Part shown: piece after piece, positions 51,978 through 61,418 of the stretch
Layout: each line of letters begins with the position of its first letter
How positions within the stretch are numbered: the first letter of the stretch is position 1
Source: Pardosa pseudoannulata
Lineage: Eukaryota > Arthropoda > Arachnida > Araneae > Lycosidae
NCBI GenBank assembly: GCA_032207245.1
Contig: CM063504.1
Location: 86,256,710 to 86,320,709 of the forward strand
Length of the DNA: 64,000 nucleotides
Reading direction: 5' to 3'
The notes under the pieces: model-generated
Told to the model about the DNA's origin: nothing
Databases searched by the model: none
What the model saw: only the letters and a program-made list of their open reading frames with translations
Translations under genes and position numbers: made by a program

Positions 51978-52985
51978 CTATGACATTAAAAATGAATATT
52001 AGAAATTTAATTATGCATATTTATTTATTTTATTTACTTATTTATTGAAAAGAGAGAGTTAGCACTTTAGTATAAAGAAATTTCAGCATGTTACCAATGT
52101 TAAGATCATGTAAGATACTAAAATAGAACAATTTTTTTAGAATAGTTTTAAAACAAATTCAATCCTATAAGAGTTTTAACAGTATCTTTCTATAATGTTC
52201 TTTAAGCTTTAAAAGTATTTTATTAGTTTGATTCTAAAATATCTTAAGTAATAAAAAAATGCAAACGCTATGAAGGACCTAACTTTATTGCTGAATAAAC
52301 TATGAAATTCACATTTCAAGCTGAATGTCATACAACAGAAAAAAATCTGATATACTCAAGGAAGTTCAAGCAATATAAGGTAAGCAATAACATATAACAT
52401 AGAAAATGTGCTGACATTAATGTTATACATTAATGATGCTAAAAATTTTCAACATATAAGAGACAAAAATGGATAATTATAAGTTTCTAAGAGTTAAATT
52501 CTTTAAAGTTTGGTTTGTAAAAAAGTTTATTAAACTTTTGTTATTAAAATATAAAATATTACACTTAAAAATTACCATATTGTGATTCATTACACTGATT
52601 TTTTTTATACCAAAAACAATATTATAAAAATGTAAAGCATAGAAATTAATGTATTATTTACGAAAAATAAAACAGAAAATTCAAGAAATAGGAATTTTTT
52701 GCAAAGGTATTTAAAATTCTCAATAAATAACAAATAAAAAATTATGCTTCCTACAATGTATACGATATTAAAAAACAACTTTTTTTTCTAATACAATGAT
52801 AAATATTAAATGTTAAATACTCTCTTGGTTTTTAATCAAAAGTTAAAAAATATACTATCTTTTGCTCACCTTAAAGATTTAAATTTGTTAAATTAAAAAA
52901 TAAAAAGTAATACAGGAGTAAATAAAACTGACCAAAATAGTTCTTACATAGATAGAACTTAAACAATTAAAATGTAGTCATTTAC
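51978..52985 (-). other. CDC123 intron
   Basis: AT-rich; nothing recognisable. Confidence 0.75.
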
Positions 52986-53116
52986 CTATTAAATTGTTAT
53001 TTTTAACAAAACATCTGAATTCTCCAGATGTATCTATTTCAATCCATTTTCGCAAAACAAGATGAAATGAATGAACTAATTTTTCATCTTGAAGATAATC
53101 TTCACATTTCTCGAAC
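52986..53116 (-). CDS. CDC123: CDC123 exon, most upstream one found
   Basis: Minus strand, TTATAG acceptor to GTAAAT donor, 131 bases, split codons at both ends. It encodes FEKCEDYLQDEKLVHSFHLV, then LRKWIEIDTSGEFRCFVKN and NNLI, matching human LVLRKWCELIPGAEFRCFVK. The six exons in the window give about 197 residues, the C-terminal ~60% of a usual CDC123 (336 residues in human). The N-terminal exons, including the start codon, must lie upstream, beyond 64,000 if no exon was missed. Confidence 0.94.
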
Positions 53117-53913
53117 CTATAACAGACAATCAAAATTTACACCTGAATATTACAGTTTACAGACATAATGATGCAATTGATTTTTAAATGTTTAAAGGCT
53201 AACCTTCAAATTAGGCATTCTTTAGTTTTCAGATATATTTCTGCATCCTTATTGTTTAATTTTAATGAATAAAACCTGCATTTCAAATGTTAAAAAGCCA
53301 AAACCATAATCAACTAATGTTAACTTGAGATAATCTTTTATTTTGTTGAATTTACAATAACCAAAAAATTGGTCTTAAATTTTCTCAAATTGCATTTATA
53401 TCAGTATAACAATAGATAATGTAAACTTAAGAAATTTAATGGAATTAAATAGTGTATGCATAGTCTTTTTCAACGCACATAACTGGCAACTTTCTATCAA
53501 AACAATAAAATAATTCTATTTTATTTGCCTGTCTTTATTTGGAGACATAATGAATTTTAATCATTTTAAAGACTAAAGAAACAGAACTATTTTATAGAGG
53601 GCCACTCTGGAAGAGATCTATGGTCTCTTGACTGCTTCTTTACATGAAATACGAATATATTGAAATTCTTTATATTTTTATAATTACAAACTCAATTTAT
53701 ATAAATACTGATAATGAGATAATTTTATATATTTGATATGAGAAAACTGTAATATATTTTTTCATTCTCAATGCTATTTTGTACTTCCTTTGAAGACCTT
53801 GCACAGATTAAAGCCCTTCAGAATAATGGGCTTACCCAAAATCTCTAGAGTCTTACAAAATTTTCAACAAATGAAAAAAAGACAATAGCCTATTTTCTCT
53901 GATAGATCTTCTA
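53117..53913 (-). other. Probable CDC123 intron sequence before the Tc1 element
   Basis: AT-rich, with no recognisable exon on the minus strand. Confidence 0.55.
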
Positions 53914-55126
53914 CACTGTCTACCAATAAGTATTTGGACACATGTGATAGAAAAGAAAAACTAACTTTATTCAAAATCATTAGTTGGTAGAGCCTTCACA
54001 AGAGGCAATTACAGCATGAACCCTCCGGGGCATACTTTCCACAAGTCTTTGTATTACAGCTAGTGGTATTGTCTTCCACTCGGCTTGGAGTACACACAAA
54101 CTCCTTCACCAATTTTGGACATGTAGTGCACCCATTAATCCAGCAATCCAACTCGTCCCAGAGGTTCTCGAGAGGGTTCAGGTCTGGGCTCTGGGCAAGC
54201 CAGTCTATTCTATGAACTCCACTGGCACCATACCAAGCCTTGGTTAACCTCAAAACATGACAACTGGCATTGTCATCCTGAATGTAACAGGGGTCCAAAC
54301 CGTAAAGCTGCCATAATGTACGAAGCCCATTGTCATCCAAAATAGGGCAGTAGGCATCGGCATTGAGTTTACCACGAATGGGAATCAAGGGTCCCAGTCC
54401 ATACCAGAAGAAACACCCCGACCATAATTCCACCTCTGCCAAACTTGACTGTTAACACAATGCAATCTGGCAGGAGACGTTCTCCAGAAAGATGAAGACC
54501 TAGACCCTGCCATCCGAATGGTAAAAAGTGAACCATGATTTGTCCCTCCAAAGAACACGTTTCCACTGATCTACAGTCCAATTTTGATGTGCTTTGCACC
54601 ACATTAACTGAGCAGCACAGTTGGATTTTGTGATCAAAGGTTTATGGGCAGCAGCACGACCATGAAAACCAAACAGATGTGCTTCCTTATAGATGGTATT
54701 CATTGAAACAATACTCCCGGATGCCTCTTGATACTCTTCGCAAATGAGGGCCATCGGTTGGGTGCGGTTCTTCTGAATTTTTCTGACAGCACTCGTTGGT
54801 CTCTATCTCCCATTTTCGTTGGTTTGCCGACTCGGGGCACATTCCGGAAATCACCACACACCTTCCACTTCTTAATCACATAGGCCACTGTCGATTTTGG
54901 GTACTTCAGATTGATAGATATGTCCCTTAAGGATCGCCCACATTTGTGATACCCGGTAATTATATCTTCCTTGAAATCAGAGAGCTCCGAACTGCATGGC
55001 ATCTTGCATGCAACTAATGCCCATGGTGTTTCCTACACAATGTATACTGGCAGAGGCCGTGACGTACCTCAGGATTCCAGATATTGTCATTTGCATAAGT
55101 GTCCAAATACTTATTGGTAGACAGTG
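53914..55126 (-). mobile_element. Tc1-type DNA transposon
   Basis: 1,213 bases bounded by perfect 28-base inverted repeats (53914-53941 and 55099-55126) beginning CACTGTCTACCAATAAGT. They are flanked by TA on each side (53912-53913 and 55127-55128), the standard Tc1/mariner target duplication. It carries one transposase gene on the minus strand, now broken. Confidence 0.95.
53996..55002 (-). pseudogene. Tc1-like transposase, frameshifted
   Basis: The reading frame begins MPCSSELSDFKEDII at 55002 and is spread over four overlapping frames (55002-54700, 54754-54500, 54602-54369, 54442-53996), so at least three frameshifts are present. The N-terminal part holds the helix-turn-helix region (SLRDISINLKYPKSTVAYVI). 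The catalytic region shows WRDKSWF for the first aspartate, IQDDNASCH for the second and SPDLNPLENLWDEL for the glutamate. The last two acidic residues are 34 apart, the DD34E arrangement of Tc1. It cannot make a single active enzyme as written. Confidence 0.9.
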
Positions 55127-55128
55127 TA

Positions 55129-55919
55129 TAAGGAGCTGAACTAATGAAGTCTATGAACTATGAGTTAAAGATATAAAAGTTCTATTAATAGATAAAAATT
55201 ATTCGTTGGTTGGTTGGTTTGGAATACTATAGCTTATATTTTTGCTACATGAGGGCTAATGAAATTGAGACCTACTGCTTAAAACAAATTCTGAAAACTT
55301 ATGAACATCCATGCCAACAATGGAATTCAAACCCACAAACTACAGTACTGAAGAGTAGGGCACTACCTATTTGGTCATTGTTCATTGAGAAATTATTAGA
55401 GGAATTTATTCAGCAAAACACTATCAGAAAGTGAAACAGCCAAAGAGATCAAATACTGTTATTTGAGGTAAGAGTATATAGTACCATTTACCTAAATAGC
55501 GGAAAACACAAAATGCCATCATTTCAGACAATAGTCAAATGCATGAAAAAACTTCTTATTCAAACTACAGAGTTCATTGTCTTTCCCTCACTCCTGAATT
55601 CATATTATTGGTCTTGTAGATAATTATTTTTGTGTGGAATTATAGGAGATGAAAAATCATTATATGCTACAAGACTCCTGAAAATTTAGAACCAAAAATG
55701 CTGGTATGCCTTTAAGCATATAGGGAAGGGGTATAAAATTATAACTTTAAATTGGAAAAAAGTAGTAAATGGGCTACTAAAAGAATCTTGGTTCAAACAA
55801 AGATGGAAAAAATACACACTAGTTATATTACAAGCTATTTTGATTGTCTCAATATGTTGTTTAATAGTAAATCATATACAAAGTGTGTATATATATATAT
55901 ATATATACATACATATATA
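55129..55919. other. Sequence between the Tc1 element and the LTR element
   Basis: Holds a SINE copy (55205-55380) and ends in a (TA)n tract at about 55,885-55,919. Otherwise AT-rich without a recognisable gene. Confidence 0.6.
55205..55380 (-). mobile_element. tRNA-derived SINE copy
   Basis: Full-length relative of the copy at 44374. It shares TTTGGAATACTATAG, GAGGGCTAATGA, GACCTACTGCTTAAA and CATCCATGCC on the plus strand. The minus-strand B box reads GGTTTGAATTCC; the A box TGACCAAATAG has one deviation from consensus. No clear target duplication was seen. Confidence 0.82.
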
Positions 55920-56206
55920 TGTAGGACCGGTGGAAACCATCGGGAGACAGATGACAGAGATGATAGATGGCGCTACTGAGTGCTAGCGAAGGCGTCAGAT
56001 AGAGATGAGAGAGGAGAAAGGGTCCGGAGGTCTGACACGCAGGTCGACCGTAAGACCGAGAGCAATCCTGTTTGAACAACCTGAGATAACCCTTTAATTC
56101 TATTTTATGTCTATATGTAATAATGTAAAGTCAAGTATTGTTCATTAAATGTGATTTATCTTCAACAAAGAGTCTTCATTACCCCTAGATGCCGTCCTGC
56201 CCTACA
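55920..56206 (+). repeat. 5' LTR, 287 bp
   Basis: Starts TGTAGGACCGG and ends CGTCCTGCCCTACA, so TGTAGG and CCTACA are inverted ends. It differs from the 3' copy at five positions. Confidence 0.95.
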
Positions 56207-56208
56207 AA

Positions 56209-56226
56209 GTGGGGGCTCAGCAGGGA
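56209..56226 (+). promoter_or_regulatory. Putative primer-binding site, tRNA-Pro-like
   Basis: Two bases after the 5' LTR comes TGGGGGCTC followed by AGCAGGGAT. It resembles the primer-binding site type that pairs with the 3' end of tRNA-Pro (TGGGGGCTCGTCCGGGAT), with a few differences in the middle. Confidence 0.6.
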
Positions 56227-56402
56227 TTTGAGCATTGTGGATTAACGTACTGATTGATCTGAGCATTGTGGATTAACATGCTGATTGATCTGAACCTTGT
56301 GGATTAATGTGTGGATCCATTTGAGCATTTTGGATTAATAACTGTGTGATCGAATTTGTGAACTGGAAACTCTGTTTTTTGTGAGCTGATACCAGACCTG
56401 AA

Positions 56403-57529
56403 ATGAAACTAGCCAGAGACCTACGAGAAAAGCTAGGACAAACATTTTTTACTATTCCAAACAGTAAATATAATAACAAATTGTCAATAACATATCACAA
56501 AAGCGTGCGTAAAGAGGACATACTACATGTTCTAAATGAGATTGGTGAGCAGGTTGCTGCCAAAGATACAATAATAGACTAAAAGAACAAACTGGAAAAC
56601 TCCAAAGCATTACAGGACAATTCAGAATTTGTGATGAATCTTCTCATTATAAGTGTTGAGGATAGACTATCAAAAACTGAGTGCGAACTTCAGTTAACAA
56701 AATCAAAACTCGAATTGGAAAAATCAACCCTAAAGCAAATAGAGCGGGAAGCAGAGCTTCAGAAATCGAAAACCGAAGCGAATAAGGATACGTCAAAAAG
56801 TGACATTTATGACTTAGAAAATTTAATGAAAAACGTAAAAACACTAACAATTCAAATACCAACAAAGGCGGAAAATTTTGGTCTATTTTTTCAGATAAAT
56901 TAAAATCCGAAATCCTTATCAATATTCTCGGAGAGAACGAGCATAGTATTTTGCTTTACGTGAAGGATGACGAAACAAATAACTATGAAGTAGTGAAAGC
57001 GTTGGTGATGAAAGAATTTCAGCCAACAGCACAAGAATGCTTACTTAATTTTAGAAAAGCCAGAAGGCAAGTTAATGAAATGCATGTGCAGTTTGCTACA
57101 CGTTTGAGTGCCATGTTTCAATATTATCTAAAAATTAGAAACGTAACTACTTTTGAAACTCTTTTTGATTTGATTGTTAGCCATAAAACTTTAGACACAC
57201 TCGACCAAGAAACGGCTTCTCATATTAAAATCCATCAAGCAGATTCGTGGCTTACGCCTAAAGAGCTTGGTAAGTCCTGTGATATTTTCTTCATGTCAAA
57301 AAATAAAACGCTACAGGAGACGCGAGGCAGTTCAAATGTTTATTTAAGAAACGAAACTGATCCCAATAGCAAAAGCCACGCGAAGGTAGAACATGCATCT
57401 AATACGCAAAGACAATTCTATAAGCAAAACCCAAAATCTAGCAAAGAACCTGTATCCTGCTATGTGTGTGGAGGCCTACATTTTGCTAGAAACTGTTTTA
57501 AAAAGGCAAATAACTGTGGGAGTACCTAG
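56403..57529 (+). pseudogene. gag of the deleted LTR element, broken
   Basis: Begins at the ATG at 56403 (MKLARDLREKLG). An in-frame TAA at 56580-56582 stops it after 59 codons. The same frame then continues as a charged coiled-coil stretch to 56903. A frameshift near 56,870 moves the capsid-like part (FQPTAQECLLNFRKA region) to the frame ending at 57529. The zinc knuckle reads CYVCGGLHFARNC, with three instead of the usual four residues before the histidine. Retrotransposon Gag binds and packages element RNA; this copy cannot make a full one. Confidence 0.82.
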
Positions 57530-58033
57530 AGGAAATGGACAAGTGGAAAGAATCCATACAACCCTGATCCCAATATTAACAAAGATGTCCATAGATGATC
57601 CTGCGAAATGGTTCAAGCATGTCGACTCACTACAGCGTGTTTTGAATTGCAGTACGCCACGTAGTACTAAATATTCATCGTTTGAATTACTCATGGGAAC
57701 CAGAATGAAGAACCCTGAAGAAATAGTTATAAGAAATTTGCTCGTGGAAGAAACTCAAGAACAGTTTCATCAACATCGTGACAACATTAGAAATGAAGCC
57801 AAGAAGAACATTTTAAAGATACAAGATGAAAACCATAAGACTTATAACAGAAATAGCAAATTGGAAGTTTGCAGTTTGGAAGCAAATTGAAGCTAAGACC
57901 AAAATATTTTGGACCCTATCAAGTCACAAGTGTTAAAAAGCATGAGCGCTATAATGTGAAAAAAATTGGGGACCACGAAGGGCCGAATGTCACATCATCG
58001 TCAGCCGACCAAATGAAACTATGGACTAAATAG
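57513..58033 (+). pseudogene. Integrase C-terminal fragment of the LTR element
   Basis: Directly after the gag zinc knuckle comes RGNGQVERIHTTLIPILT, the part of a Ty3/gypsy integrase containing the last catalytic glutamate, then ELLMGTRMKNPEE. A stop at 57888-57890 breaks it. A GPY/F-type segment (KYFGPYQVT) resumes in another frame and ends at TAG 58031-58033. The two earlier catalytic aspartates and the zinc-binding domain are absent. Confidence 0.85.
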
Positions 58034-58189
58034 TAGAAGTGAAACGTGAACTCAGACTATTTTGTGTGGTGTTTAACAATTTGTAATCCAAATTATTAAT
58101 CTATGTGTTTGTTTTGTTTTTTAGTTAGTATTTTAGATCCAGGACTGTTTCTTCAGTGAGAACACTGCCAGTCAGGATACCCGAGCAGT
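58034..58189 (+). other. 3' non-coding part of the LTR element
   Basis: No env-like frame and no convincing polypurine tract directly before the 3' LTR. Confidence 0.6.
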
Positions 58190-58476
58190 TGTAGGACCGG
58201 TGGAAACCATCGGGAGACAGATGACAGAGATGATAGATGGTGCTACTGAGTGCTAGCGAAGGCATCAGATAGAGATGAGAGAGGAGAAAGGGTCCGGAGG
58301 TCTGACACGCAGGTCGACCGTAAGACCGAGAGCAATCCTGTTTGAACAACCTGAGATAAACCTTTAATTCTATTTTATGTCTATATGTAATAATGTAAAG
58401 TCAAGTATTGTTCATTAAATGTGATTTGTCTTCAACAAAGAGTCTTCATTACCCCTAGACGCCGTCCTGCCCTACA
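58190..58476 (+). repeat. 3' LTR, 287 bp
   Basis: Same length and ends as the 5' LTR, with five substitutions, four of them transitions. It is followed by about 37 bases of TA-rich microsatellite and then by the next element. Confidence 0.95.
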
Positions 58477-58479
58477 TAT

Positions 58480-58513
<34 letters not shown>

Positions 58514-59515
58514 TGTAACGTACTGGGAATAAACTAGACGAGGCCGTCAATAAAACAGGCTAGAAATTTAGGTATTCTGGATTAAATACTTTATTCAATA
58601 GAATAAATTATGTACAGCTATGTACAAATTCAGTAGGATTTTAACATTCAGTGATCTCGTACAGAGATAATATGTACACACAAGAATGCGTGGGATACCG
58701 GAACAGTACGGCTAGGGCTTCCAATCACAAGAGTTGGGAACTAATTAGTGCCGGGACTAATACTGACACGATCACTCCGTCTGTCGATTAGCACAGTTGG
58801 CTTCCACTGCAAGGTTCGGAAGTTCCGAGTGCGTATCACGCTAGGATTTGTGAAGTAAATATCAGGATGCAAGACGATCCAAATTCGAGAGCAAAGTCAC
58901 TCTCAGCTGCCTACTTCTATGCAAGAAGTTAACTAATAATAAGCAAATAACGGGGAAGAAATTCCCAAGTTGCAGGTCGACTTTCTAGCAACAGAGACGC
59001 TGGCGGTCTCTAAAAAAACACAAACTCCAGACACTGAGATACGAGCGGTCCTCGAGCGATCAGGCTCTAGCAGGTAGAAGCCTCGAGAAGAAACAAAAGC
59101 CTCCCTTCTAGTCCTGTCCCTCCTTATATAGCGGCACTCCCTTTTTCTCGGTCCTTCGAGAAACTTCCCGAACCAGGGTGACGTAATCTTGTGGTCATTC
59201 CCAAGCCTTTTGGATCAGCTGTTCTGCTTCCAGATGTGTCGACGGCATTTCCTCAGATCCATCGACTTAATCAACTTAATGGCCTTTTTGTAACCGCTAA
59301 TGGGCGGCAAGGTGCACTCTAATTATTTACACTCTTCCCACAGCGTCGTTCCATTCAGCAGGTTTACAATGCCCAGACGATGAGGAGCCGGCAACGAACA
59401 GTTTTCAATTAGGGTGCTTAGACCACCTGGTTCTATTAGAGGCTAATCGTGAGTCCACGGCGAAAGGTCACCTTCGGCTCCTCGTTCTTTTGGGGTCATG
59501 TAACGGATCGTTACA
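58514..59515 (-). repeat. 3' LTR of the Gmr1-like element, 1,002 bp
   Basis: Plus-strand ends are TGTAACG (58514) and CGTTACA (59515), perfect inverted termini. On the element strand the polypurine tract sits directly before it. Its left end lies against a (TA)n tract. Near its element-strand start the inverted words TGTAACG and CGTTACA are repeated around GAT (59499-59515), making a small palindrome. Confidence 0.9.
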
Positions 59516-59526
59516 CCCCCTCCCTC
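59516..59526 (-). promoter_or_regulatory. Polypurine tract
   Basis: On the minus strand GAGGGAGGGGG lies immediately before the LTR's TGTAACG. It is the expected primer for plus-strand DNA synthesis and confirms the element's orientation. Confidence 0.85.
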
Positions 59527-59758
59527 GCATAAGATTTTTCCACAGGGTGGATCTCGATTATGCAGACAATTCTCGTGGAGAACTGCAACTCTGATCTTCC
59601 TCGTAAGGAACCAACAGTGACTCAGATACTTAATATACAGTATACTACAAAATAACACTAACTATATTTCTGGCTTAATACACTAAATTATAATATTAAA
59701 TAATTACAAACACAAAGACAATATGCAAGTATATACAAGTTACTTCTCTTACTACCTT
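59527..59758 (-). other. Spacer between pol and the 3' LTR
   Basis: No domain recognised. In particular no integrase and no env follows RNase H here. Confidence 0.7.
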
Positions 59759-61210
59759 TTACGTGATGCAGCGGCTTAATGCATCTACATTAGTATTCTG
59801 TGTGCCGGGTTTGTGAACCACACGGTAACTAAACTGTTGCAGCACCAGCTGCCATCGGAATAGGCGACTGTTTGAGCTCGCATTCTTTTGGAGCCAAACT
59901 AATGGATTGTGATCTGTCACTATGGTGAATTCACGCCCATCTAGATAGAAATGTAATTTTTTTAATGCAAAGATAATCGCAGCACATTCCTTTTCAGTAG
60001 TGCAATATTTCTGTTCCGCAGTATTAAATTTTCTACTGAGGAATAGTATCGGATGCTCCTTTCCGTCAATGTGTTGAGCTAACACCACTCCTATTCCCAT
60101 ATCTGACGCATCGGTCTGGACGATAAATGGTAATTCGAAATTCGGGGCGCGCAACACCGGCGATTTCGTAAGTGCCTCTTTTAGTGCAGTGAACGCATTC
60201 TCGGACGGCTCATTCCATTTTATTTGACCCCGTCGCTCTTTTCCTTTTAACGCGTCAGTTAGTGGCGTGGCAATGATGGAATAATTTGGAATGTAGTGGG
60301 CGTAGTATCCCGTTAGCCCTAAAAACGCGCGTATCTTTGTTTTCGTGTCAGGACGAGGGAAATCCCGGATGCATTGCACCTTCAGTTCTGCTGGATTCCG
60401 GTATCCTCCTCCTACCATATGCCCTAAATACTTCACCTGATTCTGAGCGAACCGGCATTTCGAAGACTTAATTGTCAGCTGCGCCTTCGTCACTCGCGTC
60501 AGAACATCGTCTAAATGGCTCAGATGTTCGTCCCAGGTTTTTGAGAAAATTGCTATATCATCGATATAGGGGACCGCATACTCTTCACAGCCATTCAAAA
60601 CGTCCGCCATCAACTTGCTAAAGAAATAGGGGGCGTTCTTGAGACCAAACGGCATTCGTAGTGGTCGGTACGTCCCAAACGCCGTAACAAACGCCGCTAT
60701 TCGTTGGGCCTTTTTCGTCAGCGGTATTTGCCAGTAACCTTTGGCAAGATCGAGGACCGATATAAAATCCGATCCTGCGACCAGTTCTACACGCTCTTCG
60801 ATATTCGGTAACGGATAATATTCCGTCCGAATCACTTCATTCAGCCTACGGTAGTCTATACAGGGGCGCGGTTCCCGCCCTTCATTTTCGACGAGTATCA
60901 TAGGTGAAGCGTAATCGGAGCTTCCCACTTCTATTATTCCCAAACTTAACATTTTTTCGATCTCAGTTTTTAATATCTCATTTTGTCGGTGAGAGGCCTT
61001 ATAAGGTCGAGATCGAACTACTTTATTCGAGATTAACTCGATATCATGGGTTACCATATCAGTTTTCCCCGGATTGTTTGAAAATAATTTCGCATGTTTA
61101 CATAATAGTTTCTTTAATGCCAGCTGTTGGTCTGTAGTTAGACGAGATCCCAACTCACTCTCGCGCACTACTTCATTATAGTCAAAATCAGAGGATCCCC
61201 TTTCTATCAC
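59759..61210 (-). CDS. Reverse transcriptase and RNase H of the Gmr1-like element
   Basis: 483 codons from a GTG; the same frame is open further upstream into the integrase end, so the GTG is not a real start and the product would be part of Pol. Reverse transcriptase motifs in order: SDYASPMILV, CIDYRRLNE, SVLDLAKGYWQIPL, RMPFGLKNAPYFFS, and the active site YIDDIAIF with its two aspartates. The thumb and connection contain FLGLTGYYAHYIP. RNase H follows with TDASDMGIGVVLAQ, CAAIIFALKKLHFYL and VTDHNPLVWL. The frame stops just after VDALSR, where common gypsy elements would continue into integrase. No internal stop within these domains. Function: copies element RNA into DNA. Confidence 0.93.
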   Translation of the reverse strand: MIERGSSDFDYNEVVRESELGSRLTTDQQLALKKLLCKHAKLFSNNPGKTDMVTHDIELISNKVVRSRPYKASHRQNEILKTEIEKMLSLGIIEVGSSDYASPMILVENEGREPRPCIDYRRLNEVIRTEYYPLPNIEERVELVAGSDFISVLDLAKGYWQIPLTKKAQRIAAFVTAFGTYRPLRMPFGLKNAPYFFSKLMADVLNGCEEYAVPYIDDIAIFSKTWDEHLSHLDDVLTRVTKAQLTIKSSKCRFAQNQVKYLGHMVGGGYRNPAELKVQCIRDFPRPDTKTKIRAFLGLTGYYAHYIPNYSIIATPLTDALKGKERRGQIKWNEPSENAFTALKEALTKSPVLRAPNFELPFIVQTDASDMGIGVVLAQHIDGKEHPILFLSRKFNTAEQKYCTTEKECAAIIFALKKLHFYLDGREFTIVTDHNPLVWLQKNASSNSRLFRWQLVLQQFSYRVVHKPGTQNTNVDALSRCIT

Positions 61211-61418
61211 GTGAATTTCAAAATCATCTTCGGTCGCTTTCCCCTCCGTTCTCTCCTCACATATCCAATTGATAGATTCTGGTCTCCTTACATAGGGGTT
61301 TTAGCATGTTCACGTGATAATTACTTGATTTCGCTCGTAGTCCTGGGGGTCGGACTCTATAATTGGTATCGGAGATCCGAGCCTCTATTGTTCCTGGCCC
61401 GATCCATTTAGGCGCTAA

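Larger units (their letters stand above)
55920..58476 (+). mobile_element. LTR retrotransposon, internally deleted
   Basis: Two 287-bp LTRs enclose 1,983 bases. The flanks are both TATA (55916-55919 and 58477-58480), compatible with a 4-bp target duplication although they lie in a (TA)n tract. The interior keeps gag and the end of integrase only. Protease, reverse transcriptase, RNase H and most of integrase are gone, so it could move only with help. The five LTR differences suggest a fairly recent insertion. Confidence 0.93.

Noticed and set aside
55861..56079. Minus-strand frame across the LTR, and its near-copy at 58125-58349
   Set aside because: Both arise from the repeated LTR sequence; duplication of the LTR explains their similarity.
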